Of a DNA stretch of 64,000 bases, positions 37,166 to 46,230 are shown in pieces. The position numbers were made by a program, and so were the translations under genes. Position 1 is the first letter of the stretch. Each line of letters starts with the position of its first letter. Origin of the DNA: an uncultured Pelagibacteraceae bacterium (lineage in GTDB: Bacteria > Pseudomonadota > Alphaproteobacteria > Pelagibacterales > Pelagibacteraceae). The stretch spans positions 1 to 64,000 of the forward strand of contig CACHGA010000004.1 of the NCBI GenBank assembly GCA_902579285.1, read 5' to 3'. A model generated the notes under the pieces. It worked only from the letters and a program-made list of their open reading frames with translations, searched no databases and was not told the origin of the DNA.

Positions 37166-39631
37166 ATGAAATCTCATTTAAATGAAATAATTGCAGTCCT
37201 GGGTCCGACAAATACAGGCAAGACACATATGGCAATAGAGAAAATGTTTGAATTTAACTCAGGTATTTTTGGTCTTCCCTTAAGATTATTAGCAAGAGAG
37301 GTTTATGACAAGTGTGTAAAAAAAATTGGCTCTAATAAAGTTGCTTTAATTACTGGTGAAGAAAAAATTATTCCTAACACTGCCCAATATTTTATTTGTA
37401 CAGTCGAAGCAATGCCAAAAGGTAAAGTAGTTGACTTTATAGCTGTTGATGAAATTCAAATGTGTGGTGATCGAGAAAGAGGCCATATTTTTACTGATAG
37501 ACTTTTAAATTTTAGAGGAGAGATACTAACAATGTTTTTAGGATCCCAAGTAATGAAAAATATTGTTTCACAAATAATACCAGAAACACGTTTTATTGAA
37601 CAGCAACGTTTCTCAAAACTTTCTTATAATGGACATAAAAAGATTTCAAGGTTAGAGAGAAAAAGTGCGTTAATAGCCTTTTCGGTTGAAGAAGTTTATG
37701 CAATTGCTGAATTAGTAAGAAGACAGAAAGGTGGTGCAGCTGTTATAATGGGATCTTTAAGTCCTAAAACAAGAAATTCTCAAGTTGAAATTTACCAATC
37801 AGGCGATGTTGATTACTTAGTAGCAACAGACGCAATTGGGATGGGACTCAACATGGATATTGAGCAAGTAAGTTTTTCAAGTTTAAAAAAATTTGATGGA
37901 AAAAAAATTAGGCGTCTTAGAACAACAGAAATTTCACAGATAGCCGGAAGAGCTGGTAGATATAAAGTGGATGGATCATTTGGTGTAACTGGCGGATGTG
38001 AAAATCTTCAATCAGACGAAATTGAAAGAATTGAGGGTCACAAACTTGATGAAATTAAATTTTTATTTTGGCGAAATTCGGATTTGAATTTTAATAGTGC
38101 AGAAGATTTAATTAGATCTCTTGAAAAAAAACCTTCAAGTAAAAACTTTTTAAAGATCTCAGACTCACTTGATGAAAATGTTCTGAAATATCTTGTAAGA
38201 GATAAAAAACTTAAATTTTCTAATAATAAATTGGAATTATTATGGGATTGTTGCCAAATTCCAGATTTTCAAAAAAAAGCTTTTACACATATAGATGTGG
38301 TTACTAAAGTCTTTAATTTTTTAAATACAGGAAAAAATACAATACCGAATGATTATATGAAGATACAATTAAAAGGTCTTGATAAATACCGGGGCAATAT
38401 AGATATGATATCTAATAAAATTTCAAATGTAAGAACCTGGTCATATGTTGCAAACAAAAAAAATTGGGTAGAAAATTCTGATTACTGGATACAAATGAGT
38501 AAAAATATTGAAGATAGCTTATCTGATAAACTGCATAATGAAATTACAAAAAGTTTTATCGATAAAAGAATTAGTGTTTTATCTCGAGGTCTTAAACAAG
38601 ATATGAAGCTGAAAACTGAAATTAATACAAAAGATGAATTAATAATTGACGGTCAGCTTATTGGAAAACTAAAGGGTTTAAAACTAAATTTGGAATTTAC
38701 ATCGGGTACATTAGATACCGATGTTAAATCCTTAAAGAAAGCTGCTAGACAGGGTATTTCGGAAGAATTAATCGGTAGAGTTAAAGAAATTATAAAGAAT
38801 CAAGAGATAGAATTTAGTCAAAACTATAAAATAATCTGGAAAAATCACTCAATTGCAAAACTAAGAAAAGGTAATAATTACCTTCATCCTGAAATTGAAA
38901 TTATTGCAGATGAAAATTTAGAAATTAATTCAAAAGCGGAGTTATTATTTTTTTTAAACACTTGGTTAAAAAACTACGTTGCTGAGGAATTAAAAGACTT
39001 AATAAATTTAATCGAAAAGGAAAATAAAAATAAGTATTTAAGAGCTCTTTCATTCCAGCTTTATGAAAATAATGGAGTACTAAAAAGATCAGACGTGGAA
39101 GATATTGTAAAAGCCATATCAAAAGAAGACAGAAAACAATTTAGAATGTTGGGTATAAAAATTGGTAGATACCACATTTTCCTACCAAAAATGCTTAAAC
39201 CAAAGGCAGTTGCTTTAAGAATCATGCTTTGGAAGTTTTATAATAATATTAATGATAGTAGAGAAATTCCCAAATCTGGATTAAACTTTTTAAGCGATAA
39301 TCAAAACAAATTTGACAAAAAGTTTTTGCTTTTATGCGGATTTGAAAATTTTGGGAATTACTATATAAGAGTTGATATTCTAGAGAAATTATTCTTAAAA
39401 ATTCTTGATAGCACAAAAAATGGAAAATTTAAAATAAACTCTGAAATGATTAACCTTTTAGGATGCTCAAAAGAAATTTTTTATAAAGTTATGCAGTTGA
39501 TGAATTATAGGCGTGAAAAAAAAGATGAAGATATATTTTTTTATAAAGGCTTTAAAAAAATAAATAAAGTTAAGTTTTTTAAAGGAAAAAACAATCCATT
39601 TCAAAAGCTATCCTCTCTTAACTTAAAATAA
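37166..39631 (+). CDS. SUV3-like ATP-dependent RNA helicase
   Basis: DExH-type helicase of 821 residues related to mitochondrial SUV3, probably unwinding RNA for degradation. Walker A is GPTNTGKT at residues 13-20, Walker B is AVDEIQMCGDRERGH near 95, LVATDAIGMGLNMD near 225 is motif V, and QIAGRAGRYKVDG near 255 is motif VI. The long C-terminal half (about 300-821) is Lys-rich and only weakly recognisable. It opens a plus-strand cluster with TerB-like, ferredoxin and CarD genes; its stop shares a base with the next ATG. Confidence 0.88.
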   Translation: MKSHLNEIIAVLGPTNTGKTHMAIEKMFEFNSGIFGLPLRLLAREVYDKCVKKIGSNKVALITGEEKIIPNTAQYFICTVEAMPKGKVVDFIAVDEIQMCGDRERGHIFTDRLLNFRGEILTMFLGSQVMKNIVSQIIPETRFIEQQRFSKLSYNGHKKISRLERKSALIAFSVEEVYAIAELVRRQKGGAAVIMGSLSPKTRNSQVEIYQSGDVDYLVATDAIGMGLNMDIEQVSFSSLKKFDGKKIRRLRTTEISQIAGRAGRYKVDGSFGVTGGCENLQSDEIERIEGHKLDEIKFLFWRNSDLNFNSAEDLIRSLEKKPSSKNFLKISDSLDENVLKYLVRDKKLKFSNNKLELLWDCCQIPDFQKKAFTHIDVVTKVFNFLNTGKNTIPNDYMKIQLKGLDKYRGNIDMISNKISNVRTWSYVANKKNWVENSDYWIQMSKNIEDSLSDKLHNEITKSFIDKRISVLSRGLKQDMKLKTEINTKDELIIDGQLIGKLKGLKLNLEFTSGTLDTDVKSLKKAARQGISEELIGRVKEIIKNQEIEFSQNYKIIWKNHSIAKLRKGNNYLHPEIEIIADENLEINSKAELLFFLNTWLKNYVAEELKDLINLIEKENKNKYLRALSFQLYENNGVLKRSDVEDIVKAISKEDRKQFRMLGIKIGRYHIFLPKMLKPKAVALRIMLWKFYNNINDSREIPKSGLNFLSDNQNKFDKKFLLLCGFENFGNYYIRVDILEKLFLKILDSTKNGKFKINSEMINLLGCSKEIFYKVMQLMNYRREKKDEDIFFYKGFKKINKVKFFKGKNNPFQKLSSLNLK

Positions 39632-40065
39632 TGACCAAATTTTCAAACAAAAAAGATCAAAATAATATTGAATTAATAAAAATAGTATCATTACTAATAC
39701 ACGCTGCAAAAATTGATGAAAATTATACAGAGAAAGAAAAAGATTTAATAAATAATTTTATAAATATTTTCTCAAAAAGACATCCGAATACTTTACAAAA
39801 TAAAACTTCATTTGAAATTTTAGAAGACGCTGAAAAATATGAGAAAGACTCAAACCATATCTTAGAATTCACAAGAGAAATAAAAAAAATGGATTTAGAT
39901 ATAAAAACTTTTGTTCTTGAGACACTTTGGCAAATTGTTTTATCTGATAATAAGTCTGGAATATATGAAAGTAATTTAATTAGAAGAATTTGTGGTTTGC
40001 TATATATACCAGACAAAATTAGTGGCAAAATAAAATTGAGTATAATTGAAAAAAATAAAGTATGA
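39631..40065 (+). CDS. TerB-like protein
   Basis: A 144-residue soluble, mostly helical protein. [28 protein letters not shown] and later [22 protein letters not shown] look like the two helical repeats of TerB/DjlA-N domains, with acidic residues that may bind a metal. The function of stand-alone TerB proteins in alphaproteobacteria is unknown. The ATG overlaps the helicase stop (TAATG) and its end overlaps fdxA by 4 bases. Confidence 0.72.
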   Translation: MTKFSNKKDQNNIELIKIVSLLIHAAKIDENYTEKEKDLINNFINIFSKRHPNTLQNKTSFEILEDAEKYEKDSNHILEFTREIKKMDLDIKTFVLETLWQIVLSDNKSGIYESNLIRRICGLLYIPDKISGKIKLSIIEKNKV

Positions 40066-40403
40066 CTTATTTAGTAAAAGATGAATGTATAAAATGTAAA
40101 TTAATGGACTGTGTAGAGGTTTGCCCTGTAGATTGTTTTTATGAGGGAGAAAATATGCTAGTAATTCATCCTGAAGAGTGTATAGATTGCGGAGTGTGTG
40201 AACCTGAATGTCCTGTCGATGCAATTGTTGCAGATACATCGTACAATGAAAGTGATAAAAGTAAATGGTTAGAAATAAATGATAAATTCTCAAAATTATG
40301 GCCAAACATAACTAAAAAAAAGGATCCACCTAAAGATGCAGATCAATACAAGAATGAAAAAAATAAATATGATAAATATTTTTCAGAGAAACCAGGGAAA
40401 TAG
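40062..40403 (+). CDS. fdxA: 7Fe ferredoxin (FdxA type)
   Basis: Small electron carrier of 113 residues. The first cluster cysteines are in [18 protein letters not shown] (3Fe-4S-type spacing C-x7-C-x3-C) and the second in [12 protein letters not shown] (C-x2-C-x2-C-x3-C, 4Fe-4S). [15 protein letters not shown] between them is typical of alphaproteobacterial FdxA. The C-terminal tail is Lys-rich. It sits between a TerB-like gene and CarD, an arrangement I recall as common in alphaproteobacteria. Confidence 0.93.
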   Translation: MTYLVKDECIKCKLMDCVEVCPVDCFYEGENMLVIHPEECIDCGVCEPECPVDAIVADTSYNESDKSKWLEINDKFSKLWPNITKKKDPPKDADQYKNEKNKYDKYFSEKPGK

Positions 40404-40405
40404 AA

Positions 40406-41050
40406 ATGGGTAGAAAAAAAAAGAAAAAAAAGGTTAAAGTTTTAAAAAAGAAAATTGAAAAAAAAAAGGTAAATTTACCAGTTAAAACTTCCACTGGGGA
40501 TCAAAAAATTGAGATTAAAAAAATTAAAAAACAACCAACTGAAAAAAAGATTTATGGTGTGAATGATTTTGTAGTTTATCCTAAAGATGGCGTAGGTAAA
40601 ATTGTGAGTATTGAAAAAGCTAAGATAGGTGGTATAGAAAGTCAAAATTATAAAATTGAAATTGCAAAAGATAAACTTACACTTCAGTTGCCTATTAATA
40701 AGCAATCACATTTGAGACCAATATGTTCAACTCATCAAGTGAATAAGTGTATTTCGATTCTTAAAAGTAAACCGAAAATAAAAAGAACAATGTGGAGTAG
40801 AAGAGCACAAGAGTATGAACAAAAAATAAATTCTGGAAAAATTTATGAATTAGCTGAAGTGGTAAGAGATTTAAATAAAAATACAAATACTATTGCAGAT
40901 CAATCCTATAGTGAAAGACAATTATTTGAAAAAGCTTATGATAGATTAGAAAGCGAATTTGAGGTCGTTTTAAAGATTTCTCAAGAAGATGTTAAAAAAA
41001 GAATGGATAAAGCATTAGGTAGAGAAGAAAAACTAGAAGAAATGCAATAA
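40406..41050 (+). CDS. carD: CarD/CdnL-type transcription regulator
   Basis: RNA-polymerase-binding regulator that stabilises open promoter complexes, notably at rRNA genes. The 214-residue protein has the RNAP-interaction domain at about 50-110 (YGVNDFVVYPKDGVGKIVSIEK, LQLPINKQSHLRPI) and the helical C-terminal domain with WSRRAQEYEQKINSGKIYELAEVVRDL. It carries about 45 extra N-terminal residues that are almost all lysine and hydrophobic, longer than usual. It is followed by a strong terminator shared with the convergent polybasic mini-gene. Confidence 0.92.
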   Translation: MGRKKKKKKVKVLKKKIEKKKVNLPVKTSTGDQKIEIKKIKKQPTEKKIYGVNDFVVYPKDGVGKIVSIEKAKIGGIESQNYKIEIAKDKLTLQLPINKQSHLRPICSTHQVNKCISILKSKPKIKRTMWSRRAQEYEQKINSGKIYELAEVVRDLNKNTNTIADQSYSERQLFEKAYDRLESEFEVVLKISQEDVKKRMDKALGREEKLEEMQ

Positions 41051-41051
41051 A

Positions 41052-41088
41052 AAAACGCTCTTTCCGTGAGATTTGGAAAGAGCGTTTT
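41052..41088. terminator. Bidirectional intrinsic terminator
   Basis: AAAACGCTCTTTCC (41052-41065) pairs perfectly with GGAAAGAGCGTTTT (41075-41088), a 14-bp stem with a 9-base loop. The A run on one side and T run on the other let it end carD from the left and the polybasic mini-gene from the right. Confidence 0.93.
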
Positions 41089-41101
41089 CAGAGAAAACTA
41101 T

Positions 41102-41173
41102 TTATCTTCTTCTTCTTCTTTTTTTAGCTTTCTTCTTAGCCTTTTTTTTCTTTTTTTTACGTCTTTTAGCCAT
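41102..41173 (-). CDS. 23-residue poly-lysine/arginine mini-protein
   Basis: On the minus strand an ATG at 41173 opens 23 codons ending in TAA. After Met, Ala and Ala12/Ala16 every residue is Lys or Arg (20 of 23), starting MAKRRKKKK and ending in five arginines. GGGAG at 41184-41180 is a good ribosome-binding site 6 bases from the ATG, a TTGACA promoter lies upstream and a strong terminator starts 13 bases downstream, so it is a complete transcription unit. It may bind nucleic acid or the ribosome. I recognise no family. Confidence 0.72.
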   Translation of the reverse strand: MAKRRKKKKKKAKKKAKKRRRRR

Positions 41174-41223
41174 CGTTATCTCCCTTTTTTTAAACAAATC
41201 GAAGTGATTCGTTAATTGATTCG

Positions 41224-41251
41224 ACTTTAAGTTTTTTTGAATAGATGTCAA
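41224..41251 (-). promoter_or_regulatory. Promoter of the polybasic mini-gene
   Basis: Reading the minus strand, a perfect TTGACA (41251-41246) is followed after 16 bases by TAAAGT (41229-41224, four of six -10 bases), placing the transcript start near 41217 and a leader of about 44 bases before the ATG. Two GAATC copies lie between. The stretch from 41252 to 41381 is A/T tracts with no further gene visible. Confidence 0.55.
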
Positions 41252-41381
41252 ATATAAACTAACTGAGCTTTTTTTAAAAAAAATTAAAATAAAAACTTTT
41301 TTATGATTTTTTTTAATTAGTTAAGAAAAGCAAGTAAAATCAATGGTTATTTAAATATGTTTTAAATTAAAAAAATTTTAA

Positions 41382-43064
41382 TTAAGAATAAAGATTTTCT
41401 AAATCTTGTTTATACTTTTCTATAATTTTTTTTCTTTTAAGTTTTAAAGTTGGTGTCATTAAACCATTTTCGATTGTAAACTCTTGCTCAATTAACTTAA
41501 ATTTTTTTATTTTTTCAATAATTGATAATTTTTTATTAAAGTCATTAATAATACTTCTTATAGTTGAATCTTTTTTTTCTTTTGGATCTACTACTATTAA
41601 TGCAACAAGATAATTTTTTTTATCTCCATAAACTAAACATTGTTTAATTTTTTCATTTGTACAAATTAAATTTTCAATTTTACTTGGAGAAATATTGTCG
41701 CCACCATGATTAACAATAATATCTTTTTTTCTATCAGTAATTTTTAAATACCCATTAGATTCTATTTCCCCAATATCTCCAGTATGTAACCATCCATTTT
41801 TAATTATCTCTTTTGTTTCTTTTTCTTTGTTCCAATATCCTAACATCACATTTTCTCCTTTAACTAAGATTTCACCATCTTCGGCTATTTTGATTTGATT
41901 AGTTCTAAAAGGTGGTCCTACTGTTTCAACCTTGATATTTCCAGGAAGATTGCAGCTTACCACCGGTGATGTTTCAGTTAACCCGTATCCCTGTAGAGTT
42001 GGCAAGCCTATCGCATTTAAAAATTCCCCAACATTTTTGTCTAATGCTCCACCCCCTGAGACAAAAGCTTGTAGATTTCCACCAAATTGACCTTGAATTT
42101 TTTTTCTTACAAGCAATTGGCATAAAAAATTTAATATTTTTTCATGAGGTTTAAGTTGTTGATTATTTAATACCTTTTTTCCTAAATCTAATGTCTTTAA
42201 AATGAGAGACCTTTTAAGTCCTGATTGCTTAGTAAAATTAGTATTAATTTTATTAAATAAATTTTGATAAAACCTCGGTACAGCGGTCATAATCGTTGGT
42301 TTTGCTAAAGACATATTTGATATGAGTTTTTCTAAACTTTCTGCATAAAAAACTTTTGCTCCAATAAGTATTTGAATAAATTGAACAGCATGTTCATATG
42401 AGTGAGAAAGAGGCAGCCATGTTAAAAAAACTGGATCTTTTTTTTTAATTAGAGGATCTAATAGTTCTAAGGCACCTTCACAGTTTGCCAAAATACCTCC
42501 GTGACTTAAAATAACACCTTTAGGATTACCAGAGGTGCCTGAGGTATAAATTATACATGCTGGCATATTTCTTCTCAGATTTAAATTAATTTTTCTTTGG
42601 AAACCTTTTTCATCAAAAATATCTTGTATTAATAAGCTCTTCATCTCAATACTTTCAAAAGATATGATCTTTTGAAATTTGGGATCAACAAGATTTTTTA
42701 TTTTTTTAAATTGGTTATTATTTGAAACAATTATTAATGATGGTTTGCAATCGTTAAAAATGTACTCGTAGTCGCTTGATGAATAAGTTGTAAATATTGG
42801 TACTGATATACCTCCTGCATTCATGATAGCTATGTCGGATATCAACCAATATGGCCGGTTCTCAGAAAGAATTAAACATCTGTCACCATCATTAATTAAA
42901 GAATTAATTTTATATGAAAGTTTATAAATTCTTTCTGTAATATCTTCCCATGTATAATATGGTTTTCCAGGTTTGAGCCATTTTAAAAATTGTTTTTTTG
43001 GGTCTATTTCTTCTAACTTTTTAAAATATAATTCAACAAGACTATTTAGGTTCGAAACTTTCAT
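41382..43064 (-). CDS. Long-chain acyl-CoA synthetase-like AMP ligase
   Basis: ANL-superfamily enzyme of 560 residues activating a carboxylic acid, probably a fatty acid, with ATP and CoA. The AMP-binding P-loop IIYTSGTSGNPKGVILSH is near residue 175, LQGYGLTETSPVVSCN near 345, GWLHTGDIGEI near 410 and TDRKKDIIVNHGGDNISP near 430. FadD-type in arrangement; chain length cannot be told. It is monocistronic between two AT-rich gaps. Confidence 0.9.
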   Translation of the reverse strand: MKVSNLNSLVELYFKKLEEIDPKKQFLKWLKPGKPYYTWEDITERIYKLSYKINSLINDGDRCLILSENRPYWLISDIAIMNAGGISVPIFTTYSSSDYEYIFNDCKPSLIIVSNNNQFKKIKNLVDPKFQKIISFESIEMKSLLIQDIFDEKGFQRKINLNLRRNMPACIIYTSGTSGNPKGVILSHGGILANCEGALELLDPLIKKKDPVFLTWLPLSHSYEHAVQFIQILIGAKVFYAESLEKLISNMSLAKPTIMTAVPRFYQNLFNKINTNFTKQSGLKRSLILKTLDLGKKVLNNQQLKPHEKILNFLCQLLVRKKIQGQFGGNLQAFVSGGGALDKNVGEFLNAIGLPTLQGYGLTETSPVVSCNLPGNIKVETVGPPFRTNQIKIAEDGEILVKGENVMLGYWNKEKETKEIIKNGWLHTGDIGEIESNGYLKITDRKKDIIVNHGGDNISPSKIENLICTNEKIKQCLVYGDKKNYLVALIVVDPKEKKDSTIRSIINDFNKKLSIIEKIKKFKLIEQEFTIENGLMTPTLKLKRKKIIEKYKQDLENLYS

Positions 43065-43178
43065 ATTAAGATTAATAAATGTAAACTTTATTTTTTAAAT
43101 TTCTTAAATTAAATTTTATAAAATTTATTTTTATTCATTTCTATTTTATTTTAAATAGTCTAAAAGTTAGATTAAATA

Positions 43179-44477
43179 ATGAATTTTTTAAAGAAAATAT
43201 TTTCCCCAAGTTGTTTGATAATATCAATATTTATATTGATTTATACTTTTTATAAGTCTCAAATAGTTTTTGATGGAGAAAGGAGTGAATATTATAGAGT
43301 TTATTATATTATATCAGCAGTATTAATTATTTTTTCAATTTTAACTTTTTTTTTAAATCAAATTATTAAAGAATATTTAATAATAACAATAGCCAGTATT
43401 TTATTCTCTGTGTATTGTTTTGAAGCATACTTGCCTTTCAAAGATAATCAAAAAATAAAAAATAAGGAAATAACTTATAAAGAACAAACTGGTCGGATTT
43501 TTGACAAAAGATACAGATCTGAAATTTATAAAGATTTAAAAAAAACTGATAAGGACATAAAAGTAATAATATATCCTTACGATTATATAAAAAATTATAA
43601 TGATATTTATCCACTGTCTGGAATTTCAAATTCAAAAACTATCAATTGTAATGAGAATGGTTACTACTCTATTTATAAAAGTGACCGATATGGATTTAAT
43701 AATCCAGACTCAGAATGGGACGCTAATAAAAAAGAATTTTTAATTGTAGGTGACTCTTTTGCTTTGGGTGATTGTGTTAATAGACCAGATGATATCGGAT
43801 CAGTACTTAGACACTTATCAAATAAGTCGGTTTTAAATTTAGGATATGCGGGTCATAATCCATTATTGGAATATGCAACATTAAGAGAATATTATGCGTC
43901 TGGTGTAAATAAAGTTTTATGGCTTTATTATGAAGGAAATGATTTACAAGGTTTAAGTCATAAATTTGAAAATAAATTTTTTTTGAACTACATAAAAGAC
44001 TTAAATTTTAAACAAGACCTTAAAGTAAGACACGAAGAAATTAATATTTTGGGAAATAATATTTTGAGTCAAAGAATTAAAGAAAAGAGAAATGTTTTTA
44101 AACTTGGAGATTTTATTAAACTTTTTAATACTAGATATCTAATTACTAATAAAAATAAAAAAGTAGTTTTAACTTATTCTGACTTCGAAAAAATAATCAA
44201 ATTAAGTAAAGAATTAGTATCGAGAAATAATTCAAAGTTTTACTTCGTCTATTTGCCTGAGTTTAAACGTTACAAAGGAAACTATGAAAATAATAGCTAC
44301 TTATATGTAAAAAAAATTATAGATAAACTTGGAATACCTTTTATTGATATTCATGCTGAAGTATTTAAAAATGAGTCGAACCCACTTGACCTTTTTCCTT
44401 TTAATTCAGACGGCCATTATAATGAAAGTGGTTACAATAAAGTTGCAAGGGCCATCTATAGGTTAACCCAAGATTAA
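43179..44477 (+). CDS. Membrane-anchored SGNH-hydrolase-like protein
   Basis: A 432-residue protein with three hydrophobic segments in the first 90 residues (about 10-30, 42-62, 65-85) and a soluble domain. EFLIVGDSFALGDC is a GDS block I and FNSDGHYNESGYNKVARAI is a block V with His, giving a likely catalytic Ser/His pair; WLYYEGNDLQGL may be the Asn block. Such proteins often add or remove acetyl groups on envelope glycans. Orientation and substrate are unknown. Monocistronic. Confidence 0.7.
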   Translation: MNFLKKIFSPSCLIISIFILIYTFYKSQIVFDGERSEYYRVYYIISAVLIIFSILTFFLNQIIKEYLIITIASILFSVYCFEAYLPFKDNQKIKNKEITYKEQTGRIFDKRYRSEIYKDLKKTDKDIKVIIYPYDYIKNYNDIYPLSGISNSKTINCNENGYYSIYKSDRYGFNNPDSEWDANKKEFLIVGDSFALGDCVNRPDDIGSVLRHLSNKSVLNLGYAGHNPLLEYATLREYYASGVNKVLWLYYEGNDLQGLSHKFENKFFLNYIKDLNFKQDLKVRHEEINILGNNILSQRIKEKRNVFKLGDFIKLFNTRYLITNKNKKVVLTYSDFEKIIKLSKELVSRNNSKFYFVYLPEFKRYKGNYENNSYLYVKKIIDKLGIPFIDIHAEVFKNESNPLDLFPFNSDGHYNESGYNKVARAIYRLTQD

Positions 44478-44478
44478 T

Positions 44479-44565
44479 TGGTGGGCAAAGAGAGACTCGA
44501 ACTCTCAAGGTATTGCTACCATTGGATTTTGAGTCCAACGTGTCTACCAGTTCCACCATTCGCCC
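44479..44565 (-). tRNA. tRNA-Leu (anticodon CAA)
   Basis: On the minus strand, acceptor GGGCGAA pairs with TTTGCCC, the D arm contains GGTGGAACTGGTAGACACG, the anticodon stem TTGGA/TCCAA holds loop CTCAAAA (anticodon CAA, reading UUG), and a long variable arm marks tRNA-Leu. The T arm has GAGTTCGAGTCTC and CCA is encoded (44479-44481). It lies on the opposite strand to its neighbours. Confidence 0.96.
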
Positions 44566-44630
44566 ACAGACCCTAATTTATATTTGTACAATCATTATGT
44601 TTTGAATTAATTTACTTATCAATATAAAAA

Positions 44631-45227
44631 ATGATAAAAAAAATATATGATAAGTGTGTAGCTTGGGCTGGGCATAAGTATGCCAAACCCCTTTTAGCTT
44701 TCGAGTCTTTTATAGAAAGTTCGTTTTTTCCAATTCCACCTGACGTTATGATAATTCCGATGGTGGTTGCAAAAAAAGATCAATTTATTCGTATAGCATT
44801 AATAGCTACAATTTTTTCTGTATTAGGTGCACTTTTTGGATATTTAATTGGTTATGTTTTTTTTAATGAGATAGGTGTTAAAATATTTGAACTTTATGGA
44901 TATGAAGATCCTAATTTCTTAAAAGATAAATTTTCTACAAAAGGTGGTTTTTTTTCTTGGTTAGGAATTCTTGTGACTGCTGGATTTACTCCATTGCCCT
45001 TTAAACTTTTGACTATTTCGAGTGGCTTTATTCATTTTAATTTAATTTTTTTTATAATAATTTGTGTTCTAACAAGAGGGTCGAGGTTTTTTTTAGTGGC
45101 ATTTTTAACTTACAAATTTGGTCAAAAATTTGGGCCGTTCCTCGAAAAGGAGGGCACTAAATGGTCAGTTATTATAACTATTTTTGTTTTGGTTATAGCA
45201 GGTGGATTTTATTTTTTATTAAAGTAA
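44631..45227 (+). CDS. YqaA/DedA-family membrane protein
   Basis: VTT-fold inner-membrane protein of 198 residues with about four to five hydrophobic segments. FESFIESSFFPIPPDVMIIPMV and the later GFTPLPFKLLTISSGFIHFN are the YqaA-type signature. DedA-family proteins take part in lipid flipping and membrane homeostasis; the exact role here is unknown. dsbB follows 3 bases downstream. Confidence 0.88.
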   Translation: MIKKIYDKCVAWAGHKYAKPLLAFESFIESSFFPIPPDVMIIPMVVAKKDQFIRIALIATIFSVLGALFGYLIGYVFFNEIGVKIFELYGYEDPNFLKDKFSTKGGFFSWLGILVTAGFTPLPFKLLTISSGFIHFNLIFFIIICVLTRGSRFFLVAFLTYKFGQKFGPFLEKEGTKWSVIITIFVLVIAGGFYFLLK

Positions 45228-45230
45228 AAA

Positions 45231-45713
45231 ATGGAAAAAAATTTTAACAAAATTTTATTGGCTATTTTAGCATTCTCAATACTATCAATTTTTTCTGCTT
45301 ATTTTATTGAATACGTTTTAGGTCATAAACCTTGCAAACTTTGTTTGTATCAAAGATATCCTTATTTTGTGTCAGTTTTTTTAATTCTTAATATTCTCGT
45401 TTTAAAAAAATATGTAAAATTAACTTTATTTACTCTTTCTTTGGTGTCTTTTTTTGGATCGGCAATTGCATTTTATCATTTTGGTATTGAACAAGGTTTT
45501 TTTAATGAGGCTCTGATTTGTGAAGCTAAAAATTTTGAAAATAATTTAAGTAAAGATGAATTATTAAAAAGTCTAAAAGAAAATACTATAAGTTGTAAAA
45601 CAGTCACTTTCAGAGTTTTTGGCCTGTCACTTGCTTCAATAAATACTATTTTATCATTTATATTATTCGGTATATTTGCAAAATTGTGCAAAAATTATGA
45701 AAGAAACAAATAA
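45231..45713 (+). CDS. dsbB: Disulfide bond formation protein B
   Basis: Inner-membrane quinone reductase that reoxidises DsbA. The 160-residue protein has four hydrophobic segments, the first cysteine pair in GHKPCKLCLYQRYP and a second pair (Cys in LICEAK and in TISCKTV) in the periplasmic loop. It overlaps the coq7 start; Coq7 makes ubiquinone, the electron acceptor of DsbB. No dsbA is in the window. Confidence 0.92.
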   Translation: MEKNFNKILLAILAFSILSIFSAYFIEYVLGHKPCKLCLYQRYPYFVSVFLILNILVLKKYVKLTLFTLSLVSFFGSAIAFYHFGIEQGFFNEALICEAKNFENNLSKDELLKSLKENTISCKTVTFRVFGLSLASINTILSFILFGIFAKLCKNYERNK

Positions 45714-46230
45714 AAAAACTTTAGAAGAAATTATAAGAGTAGATCATGCCGGTGAGAGAGGTGCAATTAAGATTTATGAAGGCCAACTTCTTGCTTTAAG
45801 CACTTTTAGAAAAGATGAAAAATTAAAGAAGTTGATTAAGGATATGAAAGAACATGAAAAAGAGCATTTTGAATATTTTGAAAAAGAAATTCAAAAAAGG
45901 AATATCAAGCCAACAATATTTTTGCCTCTTTGGGATTTACTGGGTGTAACACTTGGATTTGGCACAACATTACTTGGCCAAAAAGCTGCTATGCTTTGTA
46001 CTGCATCAGTTGAAGAGGTAATATGTGATCATTACAAAGATCAATTAGATAAGCTTGGGGATGATGAAAAAGAATTAAAAAAATCAATAAAAAAATTTAG
46101 AGAAGACGAAGATGATCATAAAAATATTGCTTATGATGAAGGAGCAACTAAGTCAGGTCTTTACTCTGTGCTAGATAAAATAATTCAAAATACTTCTAAA
46201 ATTGCTATTAAAGTATCTGAGAAAATTTAA
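45697..46230 (+). CDS. coq7: Demethoxyubiquinone hydroxylase (Coq7)
   Basis: Di-iron monooxygenase of ubiquinone synthesis. From the ATG at 45697 the product has 177 residues; a TTG at 45676 would add seven. The iron ligands lie in EIIRVDHAGERGAIKIYEGQ, KEHEKEHFEYFE, SVEEVICDHY and EDEDDHKNIAYDEGA, forming the repeated E/ExxH pattern. The ATG lies inside the end of dsbB (17-base overlap), so translation is coupled. Confidence 0.95.
   Translation: MKETNKKTLEEIIRVDHAGERGAIKIYEGQLLALSTFRKDEKLKKLIKDMKEHEKEHFEYFEKEIQKRNIKPTIFLPLWDLLGVTLGFGTTLLGQKAAMLCTASVEEVICDHYKDQLDKLGDDEKELKKSIKKFREDEDDHKNIAYDEGATKSGLYSVLDKIIQNTSKIAIKVSEKI

Noticed and set aside
45676-45696. TTG start extending coq7 by seven codons
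   Set aside because: The ATG at 45697 gives a better N terminus and the added residues only reflect the dsbB end.
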